Shown: piece by piece, positions 26,355 to 34,110 of the stretch
Layout of the letters: each line of letters opens with the position of its first letter
How positions within the stretch are numbered: position 1 is the first letter of the stretch
Assembly (NCBI GenBank): GCA_963833465.1
Contig: CAWHXW010000004.1
Location: 1,054,001-1,118,000, forward strand
Reading direction: 5' to 3'
Length of the DNA stretch: 64,000 bases
DNA from: Fen-1298 sp963833465
GTDB taxonomy: Bacteria > Bacteroidota > Ignavibacteria > UBA10030
The notes under the pieces: model-generated
The model's database searches: none
Seen by the model: the letters and a program-made list of their open reading frames with translations, nothing else
What the model was told of the DNA's origin: nothing
Made by a program: the position numbers and the translations under genes

Positions 26355-27703
26355 TGCCCACACTCCTTCCATATTCAAATAAAGAACTTCTGGCGCTTGT
26401 AACTGAGCGCAAAATCCAATTCATCGATCTTCAATTTACCGATGTCGGCGGAGCAGTGAAGAATGTTACTATCCCGACAAAGGAATTGGAAACGACACTT
26501 AGTCATGGTATCTGGTTCGATGGATCCTGCATCGAAGGGTATGCACGGACCGCCGAAAGCGATATGTATCTGGTTCCGGATACTGCGACATTTGCAGTGC
26601 TTCCATGGTTGAAGGACAATGAAATGACGGCGCGATTGATTTGCAATGTCTATACTCCGGATGGCCAGCCTTTTTTAGGCGATCCGAGAGCGGTACTTGC
26701 ACGGATGATGAGTGAAGCAGAAAAAATGGGATTTGTCTATAATACAGGACCGGAGCTGGAATTTTTTCTCTTGAAACCGAATGCACAAGGTGGAGTGATT
26801 CCTCCTCAGCCGCACGACAGCGCCAGTTATTTTGATATGCCGACTGATATGATTGCAACCGACCTTTGGCGGCAAGCGGTAGAAACTCTTTCAGCGTTTG
26901 GAATTGAAGCTGAAGCGATGCACCATGAAGTTGCAAAAGGCCAGTATGAAATGGACTTGCGTTATGCAAATTCATTAAAGACTGCCGACGATGCCGTTAC
27001 ATTCCGTGTAGTCATGAAACGACTTGCCCAGCAAAAGGGTTTATATGCTTCCTTCATGCCGAAACCGTTGCGCGGACTTGCAGGCAGCGGCATGCACGTG
27101 CATCAGGGGCTTAATTATAAAGCTAATGGCGGGAATGCGCTTTCAGACCCTGGTGATTCGCATGGCTTATCGAAGATTGCAAAACATTTTATCGCCGGAC
27201 AGTTAGCTCATGCCCGTGGGATGTGTGCTGTGCTTGCGCCACTCGTGAATTCCTACAAACGCCTTGTTGTTGGGTATGAAGCGCCGGTCAATATTAGTTG
27301 GGGGCGAATAAATCAATCTGCATTGATACGAATTCCGCGCGCACATACGCCGGAATCAACGCGCATTGAATTACGCTGCCCCGACCCAAGCTGCAATCCG
27401 TATCTTGCTTTTGCCGTGATGCTTGCTTCCGGGTTAGATGGCATTCGTCGTAAATTAGAAATTCCCGAAGCCTCGGAGGAAAATATCTATCTTTCTAATG
27501 ATCCCAAAAAGAAATCCACTTCGCATATATTACCCGGTTCGCTTGACGAAGCAATCTCGGAATTTGAAAAAGACACAGTTATTCGAGAAGCGTTAGGTGC
27601 TCATATATTCGAACGGTTCATCAGTGCAAAACGGTTAGAGTGGGAAGATTACCGCTTAGAAGTGACTCCCTGGGAATTAGAAAAATATCTTCCGACGTAT
27701 TAA
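26354..27703 (+). CDS. glnA: Type I glutamine synthetase homologue
   Basis: A 449-residue GSI-fold ligase. Conserved features include FDGSCIEGY (55-63), ELEFF (134-138), HHEVAKGQYEMDL (190-202), GSGMHVHQG (244-252), RLVVGYEAPV (303-312) and RIELRCPDP (337-345). Against Salmonella glutamine synthetase, as I remember it, three active-site positions differ: the residue matching Ser53 is Cys59, Asn264 is Ala243 and Arg339 is Gln321. The adenylylation motif NLYDLP is replaced by ENIYLSND, as in forms not controlled by adenylylation. It may be a true glutamine synthetase under kinase control, or a related gamma-glutamyl ligase acting on an amine taken up by the adjacent permease. Translationally coupled to the kinase. 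Confidence 0.88.
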   Translation: MPTLLPYSNKELLALVTERKIQFIDLQFTDVGGAVKNVTIPTKELETTLSHGIWFDGSCIEGYARTAESDMYLVPDTATFAVLPWLKDNEMTARLICNVYTPDGQPFLGDPRAVLARMMSEAEKMGFVYNTGPELEFFLLKPNAQGGVIPPQPHDSASYFDMPTDMIATDLWRQAVETLSAFGIEAEAMHHEVAKGQYEMDLRYANSLKTADDAVTFRVVMKRLAQQKGLYASFMPKPLRGLAGSGMHVHQGLNYKANGGNALSDPGDSHGLSKIAKHFIAGQLAHARGMCAVLAPLVNSYKRLVVGYEAPVNISWGRINQSALIRIPRAHTPESTRIELRCPDPSCNPYLAFAVMLASGLDGIRRKLEIPEASEENIYLSNDPKKKSTSHILPGSLDEAISEFEKDTVIREALGAHIFERFISAKRLEWEDYRLEVTPWELEKYLPTY

Positions 27704-27741
27704 TCTATACTGTGATAATCATAGTTCAGTTAGTTTTTTTG

Positions 27742-27780
27742 ACCTCACCCTAACCCTCTCCTAAGAGGAGAGGGAATTCT
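27742..27780. repeat. Interspersed palindrome, possible terminator
   Basis: CCTCACCCTAACCCTCTCC leads into a perfect nine-base-pair hairpin, CCCTCTCCT-AAG-AGGAGAGGG (27754-27774). This CCTCACCCTAACCCTCTCC type of intergenic palindrome is dispersed in many bacterial genomes. Placed between convergent genes, it can also terminate transcription from both sides. Confidence 0.6.
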
Positions 27781-27793
27781 TTCGCGTAACTTT

Positions 27794-29368
27794 CTACAAC
27801 TCCATTGCTTCTTGGTTTTCTTTTTTCTTGCCGCTGTGCTGCGCGGCTTTGAAAGTAATATTCACGCTTGGAAGTTTCGGGCGTTTGCCGGCAAAAAAAT
27901 CTTTGAGCGTAAGAATTTGCAATTTGGGAAACTCAAATCCGGGTAGTTTTACAAAACCCGCGCCTGCAACTGTATCGAACATCGGCTTGGTTGGTTCCGC
28001 GGTTGTAAGGAAGACGCCCATATCGCATTTGTGCTTTTCGATTGCACCTAAAAGTGCATCGATATCTTTGGATTGCACTTTCTCACCGCCCTTGACTTGA
28101 AACGCAACGCGTGCAGTTGTATCCTTGTTATCCATTGCATAGAGGGCGATGCCATCCACGCCTTTATCTGCGCCTTTTGTGCCGAAGGTAGAAGAGAACG
28201 CTTCAAACTCTGTGATCCACCAATCCTGAAACGCAAATGCATTCTCTTTCCATAATCTCTGTGCGCTTTGTTCGTCTGTGGGAGTGCCGCGCACTTCAAA
28301 CTCGGCGAGGCCTTTTTTGTATGTGTGATGCAAACGCCGCTTGATGAGCGAGATGGCGATAGGCGATATATCTATGCCGATCCATTTGCGATGCAATCCT
28401 TCTGCTGCATCGATGGTTGTGCCGCAGCCGCAAAAACCATCCAACACCACATCACCTTCGTTGGAAGATGATTTGATGATGCGCTCTAATAATGTTTTTG
28501 GTTTTTGTGTTGGATAGCCGAGACGTTCGGATGATTGTGAATTTATTGGAGGAATATCATCCCATATAGTTTGAATAGCGAATCCTTTATTCTCATCAAG
28601 ATACCTTTTCAACCGAAGTCCGCCTCTGTTAGTAAAGTGAAGTCTATTTTCAGAGTCCAGCTTTTTCATTGTCTCCAAAGGAACTCGCCATAATGAATTA
28701 ACACCTTTGTATGTATAGGTGTAACCGCCCCCTGACAATCCTTTAGCTGTTAGATTGTCATCTGTCCACTTTCTTCCATCGGGATCTGAGAAACGAAATC
28801 GATCAAGATATTTTTCTTCATGAGGAATAAATATTTGATTCCATATCCATTTATCGGATTTAGAATAGAATAGGATTGTATCAATATTTGCTCCATAACG
28901 GCCAGGATCATTATGGGCGCTTGTCCTTTTCCAAATCACTTCATTTTGAAAACATGCTTCTCCAAAAACTATATCACACACTGTCTTCAAATAATGGCTC
29001 ATTGTCGGATCGCAATGGAGATAAAAACTGCCGGTCGGTTTAAGTACGCGGTGCAACTCCACAATGCGCAAAGCCATCATAACTAAATACGGAAATGCAT
29101 GCGGCGCAACTTTTTGGTACACGGCAAGAAGTAAGTGAATATTTTCCGTGCGCATCGTTTGCAACTCGTGCAGAGAATCCAACACATTCTTGAGCGACCA
29201 AGTATCTTCAAACGCGAGGCGCTGGGATTGTATTTCCTTATCATCAAAAAAAATATTATAGTCGCGTTTACTGTTAAACGGCGGGTCGATATAAATCAAG
29301 TCCACCGATTCATCCGCCACGCTGTCGCGCAGCACGTTGAGACAATCGCCAAGATAGAGTGTGTTCAT
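27794..29368 (-). CDS. DNA methyltransferase fused to Mrr-like nuclease
   Basis: A 524-residue two-domain protein. The first 350 residues form a beta-class amino-methyltransferase: motif IV is YIDPPFN (26-32), a variable region (about 150-280) is the likely target-recognition part, YPTQKP follows at 285-290, and the SAM-binding motif I is LDGFCGCGTT (308-317). From about 365 a restriction-endonuclease-like fold follows, with WWITEFEAF, GADKGVDGIA (399-408), FQVKGGEKVQSKDID (423-437) and GVFLTTAEPT (451-460). This matches the Mrr/PD-(D/E)xK type, with Asp...Gln-Val-Lys as catalytic residues. It could be a one-polypeptide restriction-modification enzyme. It lies 29 bases after dinD on the same strand. 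Confidence 0.88.
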   Translation of the reverse strand: MNTLYLGDCLNVLRDSVADESVDLIYIDPPFNSKRDYNIFFDDKEIQSQRLAFEDTWSLKNVLDSLHELQTMRTENIHLLLAVYQKVAPHAFPYLVMMALRIVELHRVLKPTGSFYLHCDPTMSHYLKTVCDIVFGEACFQNEVIWKRTSAHNDPGRYGANIDTILFYSKSDKWIWNQIFIPHEEKYLDRFRFSDPDGRKWTDDNLTAKGLSGGGYTYTYKGVNSLWRVPLETMKKLDSENRLHFTNRGGLRLKRYLDENKGFAIQTIWDDIPPINSQSSERLGYPTQKPKTLLERIIKSSSNEGDVVLDGFCGCGTTIDAAEGLHRKWIGIDISPIAISLIKRRLHHTYKKGLAEFEVRGTPTDEQSAQRLWKENAFAFQDWWITEFEAFSSTFGTKGADKGVDGIALYAMDNKDTTARVAFQVKGGEKVQSKDIDALLGAIEKHKCDMGVFLTTAEPTKPMFDTVAGAGFVKLPGFEFPKLQILTLKDFFAGKRPKLPSVNITFKAAQHSGKKKENQEAMEL

Positions 29369-29397
29369 AAGATTTTGTGGGTAGTGAATGTGGAATC

Positions 29398-30228
29398 TTA
29401 AGGTTTTTTCTTGCTCTTTCCCTTCTTATCTTCCATGAGCATCTTTTTATATCCCTGTTTGAGTTCGTGCTGGAGATCTTTAATCTTTCTTTCCATTGGA
29501 AGCTGCTCTGGCGTTTTGCTGGAATTTTTACGCATCAAATCCCGGACTTCTTTGCCTACTTCAAAATGGGTTTGCTCAAGGTTCCGCTGACCCACTATGT
29601 TTTTATTCTTGATTTTTTCTTCGGTCTGGGTAATGCGGAAAAGATTAGCGGCAAGCTCTGTTCTACCCATATATTCATACAGTTCGTCCATATGAATATT
29701 GCGACGTTTTGCCAAATCCCAGTTAGGCATATTATACAAACCAAGATATCCTGCATTGTGGAAGCGGGCAAAATCTGTTAACCCAGCTTTCTTTGCTGTA
29801 CTGGCGAGTGATTTATTTCCTTCTTTCAATTCATCGCGTATAAGGAGCCGTTCAAGATCCTCGCTGTTTTGAATGTAAAGTTCAAACCGCCGAGTCAGTT
29901 CTATAAAATAGAGTTGCGCTTTTGCTACTTCGGGCTTTTTCGGGTCACCGTTCATCACGGTAAGATAACATGCGAACCGGGATAGCTTGTAATCCTGAAC
30001 CTGCTCTCCGTTGATATTTCTCATCTCGGCTCGGAAGTTTTCATAGTGATTGATTCCGAGGGTGATACATGCTTTTGTTGCCCTGTCCAATATCTTTTTG
30101 AAAACCTTGAGATCGGTATATCCTATCATTTTTACAAGATCACTTGCCCACCAAAAAGGGACACCATTATCTTGTCTGAAATCTTCAAAGGAAATAGGAT
30201 TATTCGCTATAGATGTAAGATCATTCAT
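29398..30228 (-). CDS. dinD: DNA damage-inducible protein D (DinD-like)
   Basis: A 276-residue protein with a BRO/anti-repressor-like N-terminus (FRQDNGVPFWWASDLVKMIGYTDLKVFKKILDRA is the region, about 19-52) and the DinD-type middle part (KLSRFACYLTVMNGDPKKPEVAKAQLYF at about 80-107; AGYLGLYNMPNWDLAKRRNI at about 154-173). A basic C-terminal tail follows. E. coli DinD is an SOS protein that inhibits RecA-driven strand exchange; homologues are often found beside restriction-modification genes. Here it is the first gene of a two-gene unit with the methyltransferase–nuclease fusion, which supports a defence or mobile-module role. Confidence 0.9.
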   Translation of the reverse strand: MNDLTSIANNPISFEDFRQDNGVPFWWASDLVKMIGYTDLKVFKKILDRATKACITLGINHYENFRAEMRNINGEQVQDYKLSRFACYLTVMNGDPKKPEVAKAQLYFIELTRRFELYIQNSEDLERLLIRDELKEGNKSLASTAKKAGLTDFARFHNAGYLGLYNMPNWDLAKRRNIHMDELYEYMGRTELAANLFRITQTEEKIKNKNIVGQRNLEQTHFEVGKEVRDLMRKNSSKTPEQLPMERKIKDLQHELKQGYKKMLMEDKKGKSKKKP

Positions 30229-30330
30229 AGGTGAGTGTAAAAAGTCATTCGTTATTTGTAATATACTTTATAGAATATTGATAGGCAAGATAGGGCATGT
30301 ATTTCTATATCCTTGCTCTGTAAATATATG

Positions 30331-30352
30331 CGGAATCGCTCTGCGAAGTCCG
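30331..30352. repeat. Small imperfect hairpin near dinD
   Basis: CGGA-a-TCGC, a TCT loop, and GCGA-ag-TCCG form a bulged stem. It sits eight bases before a second, perfect palindrome and about 100 bases upstream of dinD, at the likely edge of the accessory module. Confidence 0.45.
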
Positions 30353-30360
30353 ACCTAATT

Positions 30361-30383
30361 TGAAATCACATTTTGTGATTTCA
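30361..30383. promoter_or_regulatory. Perfect 23-base palindrome in dinD–dnaG gap
   Basis: TGAAATCACA-TTT-TGTGATTTCA is a perfect ten-base inverted repeat in the divergent dinD/dnaG intergenic region. It has the form of a dimeric repressor operator or a small terminator; which one is unknown. The remainder of 30229-30547 holds no gene. Confidence 0.5.
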
Positions 30384-30547
30384 AGCGTATAAATTCAGGT
30401 TGTGAATGGGGTCTCCCGAACTTTTGAATTCTGTGGTTTAGTGTGAAGTTCCCTTCCAGTAAATATATTTCCATTGATTATTCTTCATTCCTCATTGGTC
30501 ATTGTAATCTTGCTTGTACACACATATTTGGGTAGATTTCTTTTGCA

Positions 30548-32416
30548 ATGCGAATCTCAGATGAAAAAATTGATGAAATCCGAAATGCCAACGATATAGT
30601 CGAGGTCATTTCGGGTTATGTTCATTTAAAAAAGCGCGGCAAGAATTTTCTTGGCCTTTGTCCGTTCCACACAGAAAAAACTCCATCGTTCACAGTCAGC
30701 GCAGACAAGCAAATGTATCACTGCTTCGGCTGCGGCAAGGGCGGAAATATTTTTACCTTTTTGATGGAAATGGATAAAGTTTCGTTTGTAGAAGCAGTGC
30801 GCTCGCTTGCTTCGAAATCCGGTATTAACATTCCGGAAGAGAGCAAGCCAATGACAGAAGAGCAAACGGAGTTTGAAAATTACTACGCTATTTGCCGTTT
30901 TGCAGGAATGCACTTCTTTAAGAATCTTACTGAATCGGATGAGGGAAAAGAAGCTTTGCAATATTTTTACAAGCGTGGATTTACAGATGAAACCATCCGA
31001 ATATTCGGACTTGGTTATGCGATGAACTCTTGGGACGTTTTTGTGAATAAAGCGCAAGCGGAAGGATTTAAAAACGAGGATATTGGTAAAGTCGGACTTG
31101 CACGAGTACGTGAAGATCGTTCTTTATATGATTATTTCCGCGGGCGGGCAATATTCCCTATTCTATCTACACAAGGACGTATAATCGGTTTTGGCGCACG
31201 AAAGATGCATGATGACGATCCGGTTGCCGGAAAATATATCAACTCACCGGAAACCCCTATCTACAATAAAAGCCGCGTATTGTACGGCTTGTTTCACTCG
31301 AAAGATTCAATTCGGTTGGAAGATAATGCATTAATGGTAGAAGGATATGCGGATTTGATTTCGCTTTATCAAGCGGGAATCAAAAACGTTGTTGCATCCA
31401 GCGGCACAGCGCTGACAGATGAACAACTTATATTGATCGGCCGATATTCTAAAAACCTTACGCTTGTGTACGATGCGGATACTGCCGGTTCAAGCGCAAC
31501 TGTACGTGGGATCGATCTTGCGCTTGAACATGATATGAATGTCCGAATCGTAGAATTACCCGAAGGTGATGATCCGGATTCTTTTGTGCAAAAACATAGT
31601 GGCAACGAATTCCGGGACAGACTTTCGAATGCAATTTCTTTTATAGATTTTCGGGCTAAACAATTTCAACATGCAGGTGCATTTGCAACTGCAGAAGGAA
31701 AAACGCAAGCTGTCCGGTCGCTCGTGCAATCTATTGCAAAAATGAAAGATGAACTAAAACGAAATTTTTATGTGAAAGAAGTGGCTGAGAAATATGATCT
31801 GTATGAGAGTGTGCTTTTTCATGAGTTAGAGCAGGCATTGGCTCAAGAAAAACGTGTACTGCGATCTGATATTTATCCAAAGTCTAAAAATGCATTACAT
31901 CAATCGGATGACAAGATGCCTGTGTTACCAGAGAAGAAGATAATTCCGCCTGAAGAACGCGACATTTTAAAACTGATTTTGGAAGGTAATCCTGATGTAA
32001 TTCGGTTCATACTCTCGAATATTTCTATATTGCAGTTAAGCGATGAGCGTGCGAGGAAACTTGCTCAACTCGTTCTTGACATTTACGATGAACGCGGTGC
32101 CGTTGATATTGCTACACTTGTAAACGACTTAGACAACGAAGAACAAAAGAATCTTTTGACTGAACTTGTCTCAAGTCGAGATGAATTGCGCTCTGATTGG
32201 GAAAAAACAGGAAAAGAGATAGCCAAAGCAGATCCAATGATAATCGCACGCGGTGCGATTATCGCTATACGAGAGAAGATTATTAAAAATGAAATGAACG
32301 ATATTTTGAAGTTAGTGAAAGATGGAAAAGGACTCGACGTGACCCAGTATCAAAGGCGCCAGATTGAGTTGCAGCAGCAATTGGCGCAAGTGGAAGCCCT
32401 ACGCGGTCGAACTTGA
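30548..32416 (+). CDS. dnaG: DNA primase
   Basis: A 622-residue primase. The N-terminal CHC2 zinc finger is complete (C38-x2-H41 ... C59-x2-C62 in CPFHTEKTPSF ... HCFGCGKGG). It is followed by the RNA polymerase domain with KGRAIFP-like FRGRAIFPI and IGFGARKM, and the Toprim motifs VEGYADLISLYQAG and LVYDADTAGSSATVRG. The C-terminal part is the helicase-interacting helical region. It synthesises RNA primers at the replication fork. Length is normal. A ferredoxin gene starts only 13 bases after its stop. Confidence 0.96.
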   Translation: MRISDEKIDEIRNANDIVEVISGYVHLKKRGKNFLGLCPFHTEKTPSFTVSADKQMYHCFGCGKGGNIFTFLMEMDKVSFVEAVRSLASKSGINIPEESKPMTEEQTEFENYYAICRFAGMHFFKNLTESDEGKEALQYFYKRGFTDETIRIFGLGYAMNSWDVFVNKAQAEGFKNEDIGKVGLARVREDRSLYDYFRGRAIFPILSTQGRIIGFGARKMHDDDPVAGKYINSPETPIYNKSRVLYGLFHSKDSIRLEDNALMVEGYADLISLYQAGIKNVVASSGTALTDEQLILIGRYSKNLTLVYDADTAGSSATVRGIDLALEHDMNVRIVELPEGDDPDSFVQKHSGNEFRDRLSNAISFIDFRAKQFQHAGAFATAEGKTQAVRSLVQSIAKMKDELKRNFYVKEVAEKYDLYESVLFHELEQALAQEKRVLRSDIYPKSKNALHQSDDKMPVLPEKKIIPPEERDILKLILEGNPDVIRFILSNISILQLSDERARKLAQLVLDIYDERGAVDIATLVNDLDNEEQKNLLTELVSSRDELRSDWEKTGKEIAKADPMIIARGAIIAIREKIIKNEMNDILKLVKDGKGLDVTQYQRRQIELQQQLAQVEALRGRT

Positions 32417-32429
32417 AGGAAATATAATT

Positions 32430-32681
32430 ATGACTAGAAATACACCATTAATGATTCATATTATACCCGGTAAATGTGATTACTGCGGTTGTTGTGTCGG
32501 TGTCTGCCCAGAAGATGCAATCGAGTTGATGGAGTCGCGCATCTCTATTATAGATGAACGATGCACCAATTGTTGTAAATGCGTGTGGGCATGTCCGTGG
32601 GAAGTAATTGAATTCCATCGAGTAGGAGTTGAGGGGTTATCAAATTTACAGCCAATGTTTTTGAATGAAGTGAAAAAGTAG
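32430..32681 (+). CDS. 2[4Fe-4S] ferredoxin
   Basis: An 83-residue ferredoxin starting at the ATG of 32430, after an AAGGA site, and not further upstream, where the frame overlaps dnaG. Two clusters are shown by CDYCGCCVGVCP (about 16-27) and CTNCCKCVWACP (about 46-57), each a full CxxCxxCxxxCP set. The extra cysteines in GCC and NCC are unusual but leave spacing intact. It precedes the geranylgeranyl-reductase-like gene by 84 bases and is its likely electron donor. Confidence 0.9.
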   Translation: MTRNTPLMIHIIPGKCDYCGCCVGVCPEDAIELMESRISIIDERCTNCCKCVWACPWEVIEFHRVGVEGLSNLQPMFLNEVKK

Positions 32682-32765
32682 ACAAGTCATTGAGTAGATG
32701 AATAAAAATTAGAAAGCGTAAATTAGAAAATATAAATCTCTAAATTTTTAATCAAAAATTAATAA

Positions 32766-33938
32766 ATGTATAAAGAAAAATATGATGTAATAGTTGTTGG
32801 CGCAGGACCAGCCGGTTCAACAGCTGCCCGATATACTGCAGCTGGCGGTGCATCGGTGTTGGTACTGGAAAAGGATCGAGATGTCGGTTATCCGGTTCGG
32901 TGCGGCGAAGCAGTTAGCCATGAAGGTGTAGTACAATTTATTCAGCCGGATCCGAAATGGATTGCGGCTACAGTAACACGGTTTCGACTCATTGCACCGA
33001 ATGGAAAATCAGTTGTTCCCCGTCTTGATGGAACAGGATATGTACTTGAACGGCGTCTGTTCGATTATGAATTAGCGAAGTTAGCGGCAAATGAAGGAGC
33101 AGAAGTTATTACCAAGGCGTACGTTTATGATTTACTCAAGGATGATAATGGTAAAGCGGTTGGCGTCAAGGCACTAATCAAAGATAAACCTGTTGAAATT
33201 CATTCACGCGTTGTAGTTGGCGCTGATGGTGTTGAAACGCGTGTCGGCAAATGGGCTGGAATTAATACAACATGTTCCATTCATGATATGGAAAGCTGTG
33301 CCCAAATGACGATTGCTGGAATTAAACTTGATCAAGAATGTCTTGAGTTTTATTTTGGCGATGCAATTGCACCGGGCGGTTATCTTTGGGTGTTTCCAAA
33401 AGGCGAAGGCACTGCAAATGTCGGCATTGGAATAAGCGTTGAAGAATCAAAAAAGATATCGGCGATTCGGTACCTGCAGGAATTTATCGAACGTAAATAT
33501 CCAAACGCTGCTATGCTGACACATATTGCCGGTGGAGTACCTTGCGCCAAAACGTGTGATACTTTAGTTAAGAATAATGTGATGTTGGTCGGCGATGCAG
33601 GTCATCAAGTTAATCCAACTTCCGGCGGCGGTATAATAAGCGGAATGATCGGGGGAATGATTGCCGGACAAGTCGCTGCCGAAGCGATTAAACAGAGCAA
33701 TCTTTCTTTTTTGCCAGAATACGAAAAGCTATGGCATAAGCGTCTCGGGAGCAGACACGAAGTATTTTATAAAATCAAAGAAGCTATTTCAAATTTTTCG
33801 GACGACACGCTGAATAATATTGCAGAAAGCGCTCTTAAGCTTCCGGAAGAAAAACGGACACTTGGCGGCATCTTTCGTGCGGCTTTATGGAATCAGCCAT
33901 CAATGCTGATTGAAGTTGCGAAAGTATTTGTTTCATAA
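32766..33938 (+). CDS. Geranylgeranyl reductase-family flavoprotein
   Basis: A 390-residue FAD-dependent oxidoreductase. The N-terminal VIVVGAGPAGSTAAR nucleotide motif and YPVRCGEAVS (about 44-53) are characteristic of the geranylgeranyl reductase group. GADGVETRVGKW, then VMLVGDAGHQVNPTSGGGI (about 275-293), complete the flavin site. The family saturates double bonds of polyprenyl chains. Here the adjacent ferredoxin suggests ferredoxin-driven reduction, as described for archaeal members. In a bacterium of this branch plausible substrates are the menaquinone side chain or a carotenoid or other isoprenoid; none is proven. Confidence 0.88.
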   Translation: MYKEKYDVIVVGAGPAGSTAARYTAAGGASVLVLEKDRDVGYPVRCGEAVSHEGVVQFIQPDPKWIAATVTRFRLIAPNGKSVVPRLDGTGYVLERRLFDYELAKLAANEGAEVITKAYVYDLLKDDNGKAVGVKALIKDKPVEIHSRVVVGADGVETRVGKWAGINTTCSIHDMESCAQMTIAGIKLDQECLEFYFGDAIAPGGYLWVFPKGEGTANVGIGISVEESKKISAIRYLQEFIERKYPNAAMLTHIAGGVPCAKTCDTLVKNNVMLVGDAGHQVNPTSGGGIISGMIGGMIAGQVAAEAIKQSNLSFLPEYEKLWHKRLGSRHEVFYKIKEAISNFSDDTLNNIAESALKLPEEKRTLGGIFRAALWNQPSMLIEVAKVFVS

Positions 33939-34110
33939 GAAAAATAAAATCAAATATTATTCCGTTTTATAAAAATATTCTAATATTGCAGTTTATTCTC
34001 TAATTAAATACAATATGTAGATTTATTTCTTCTTTGTTCCTTATATCCGTAGTTACATTTGATCAAAAAAAGATAACTGATTATCTAAAACTATTTTGAA
34101 AGATCATATC

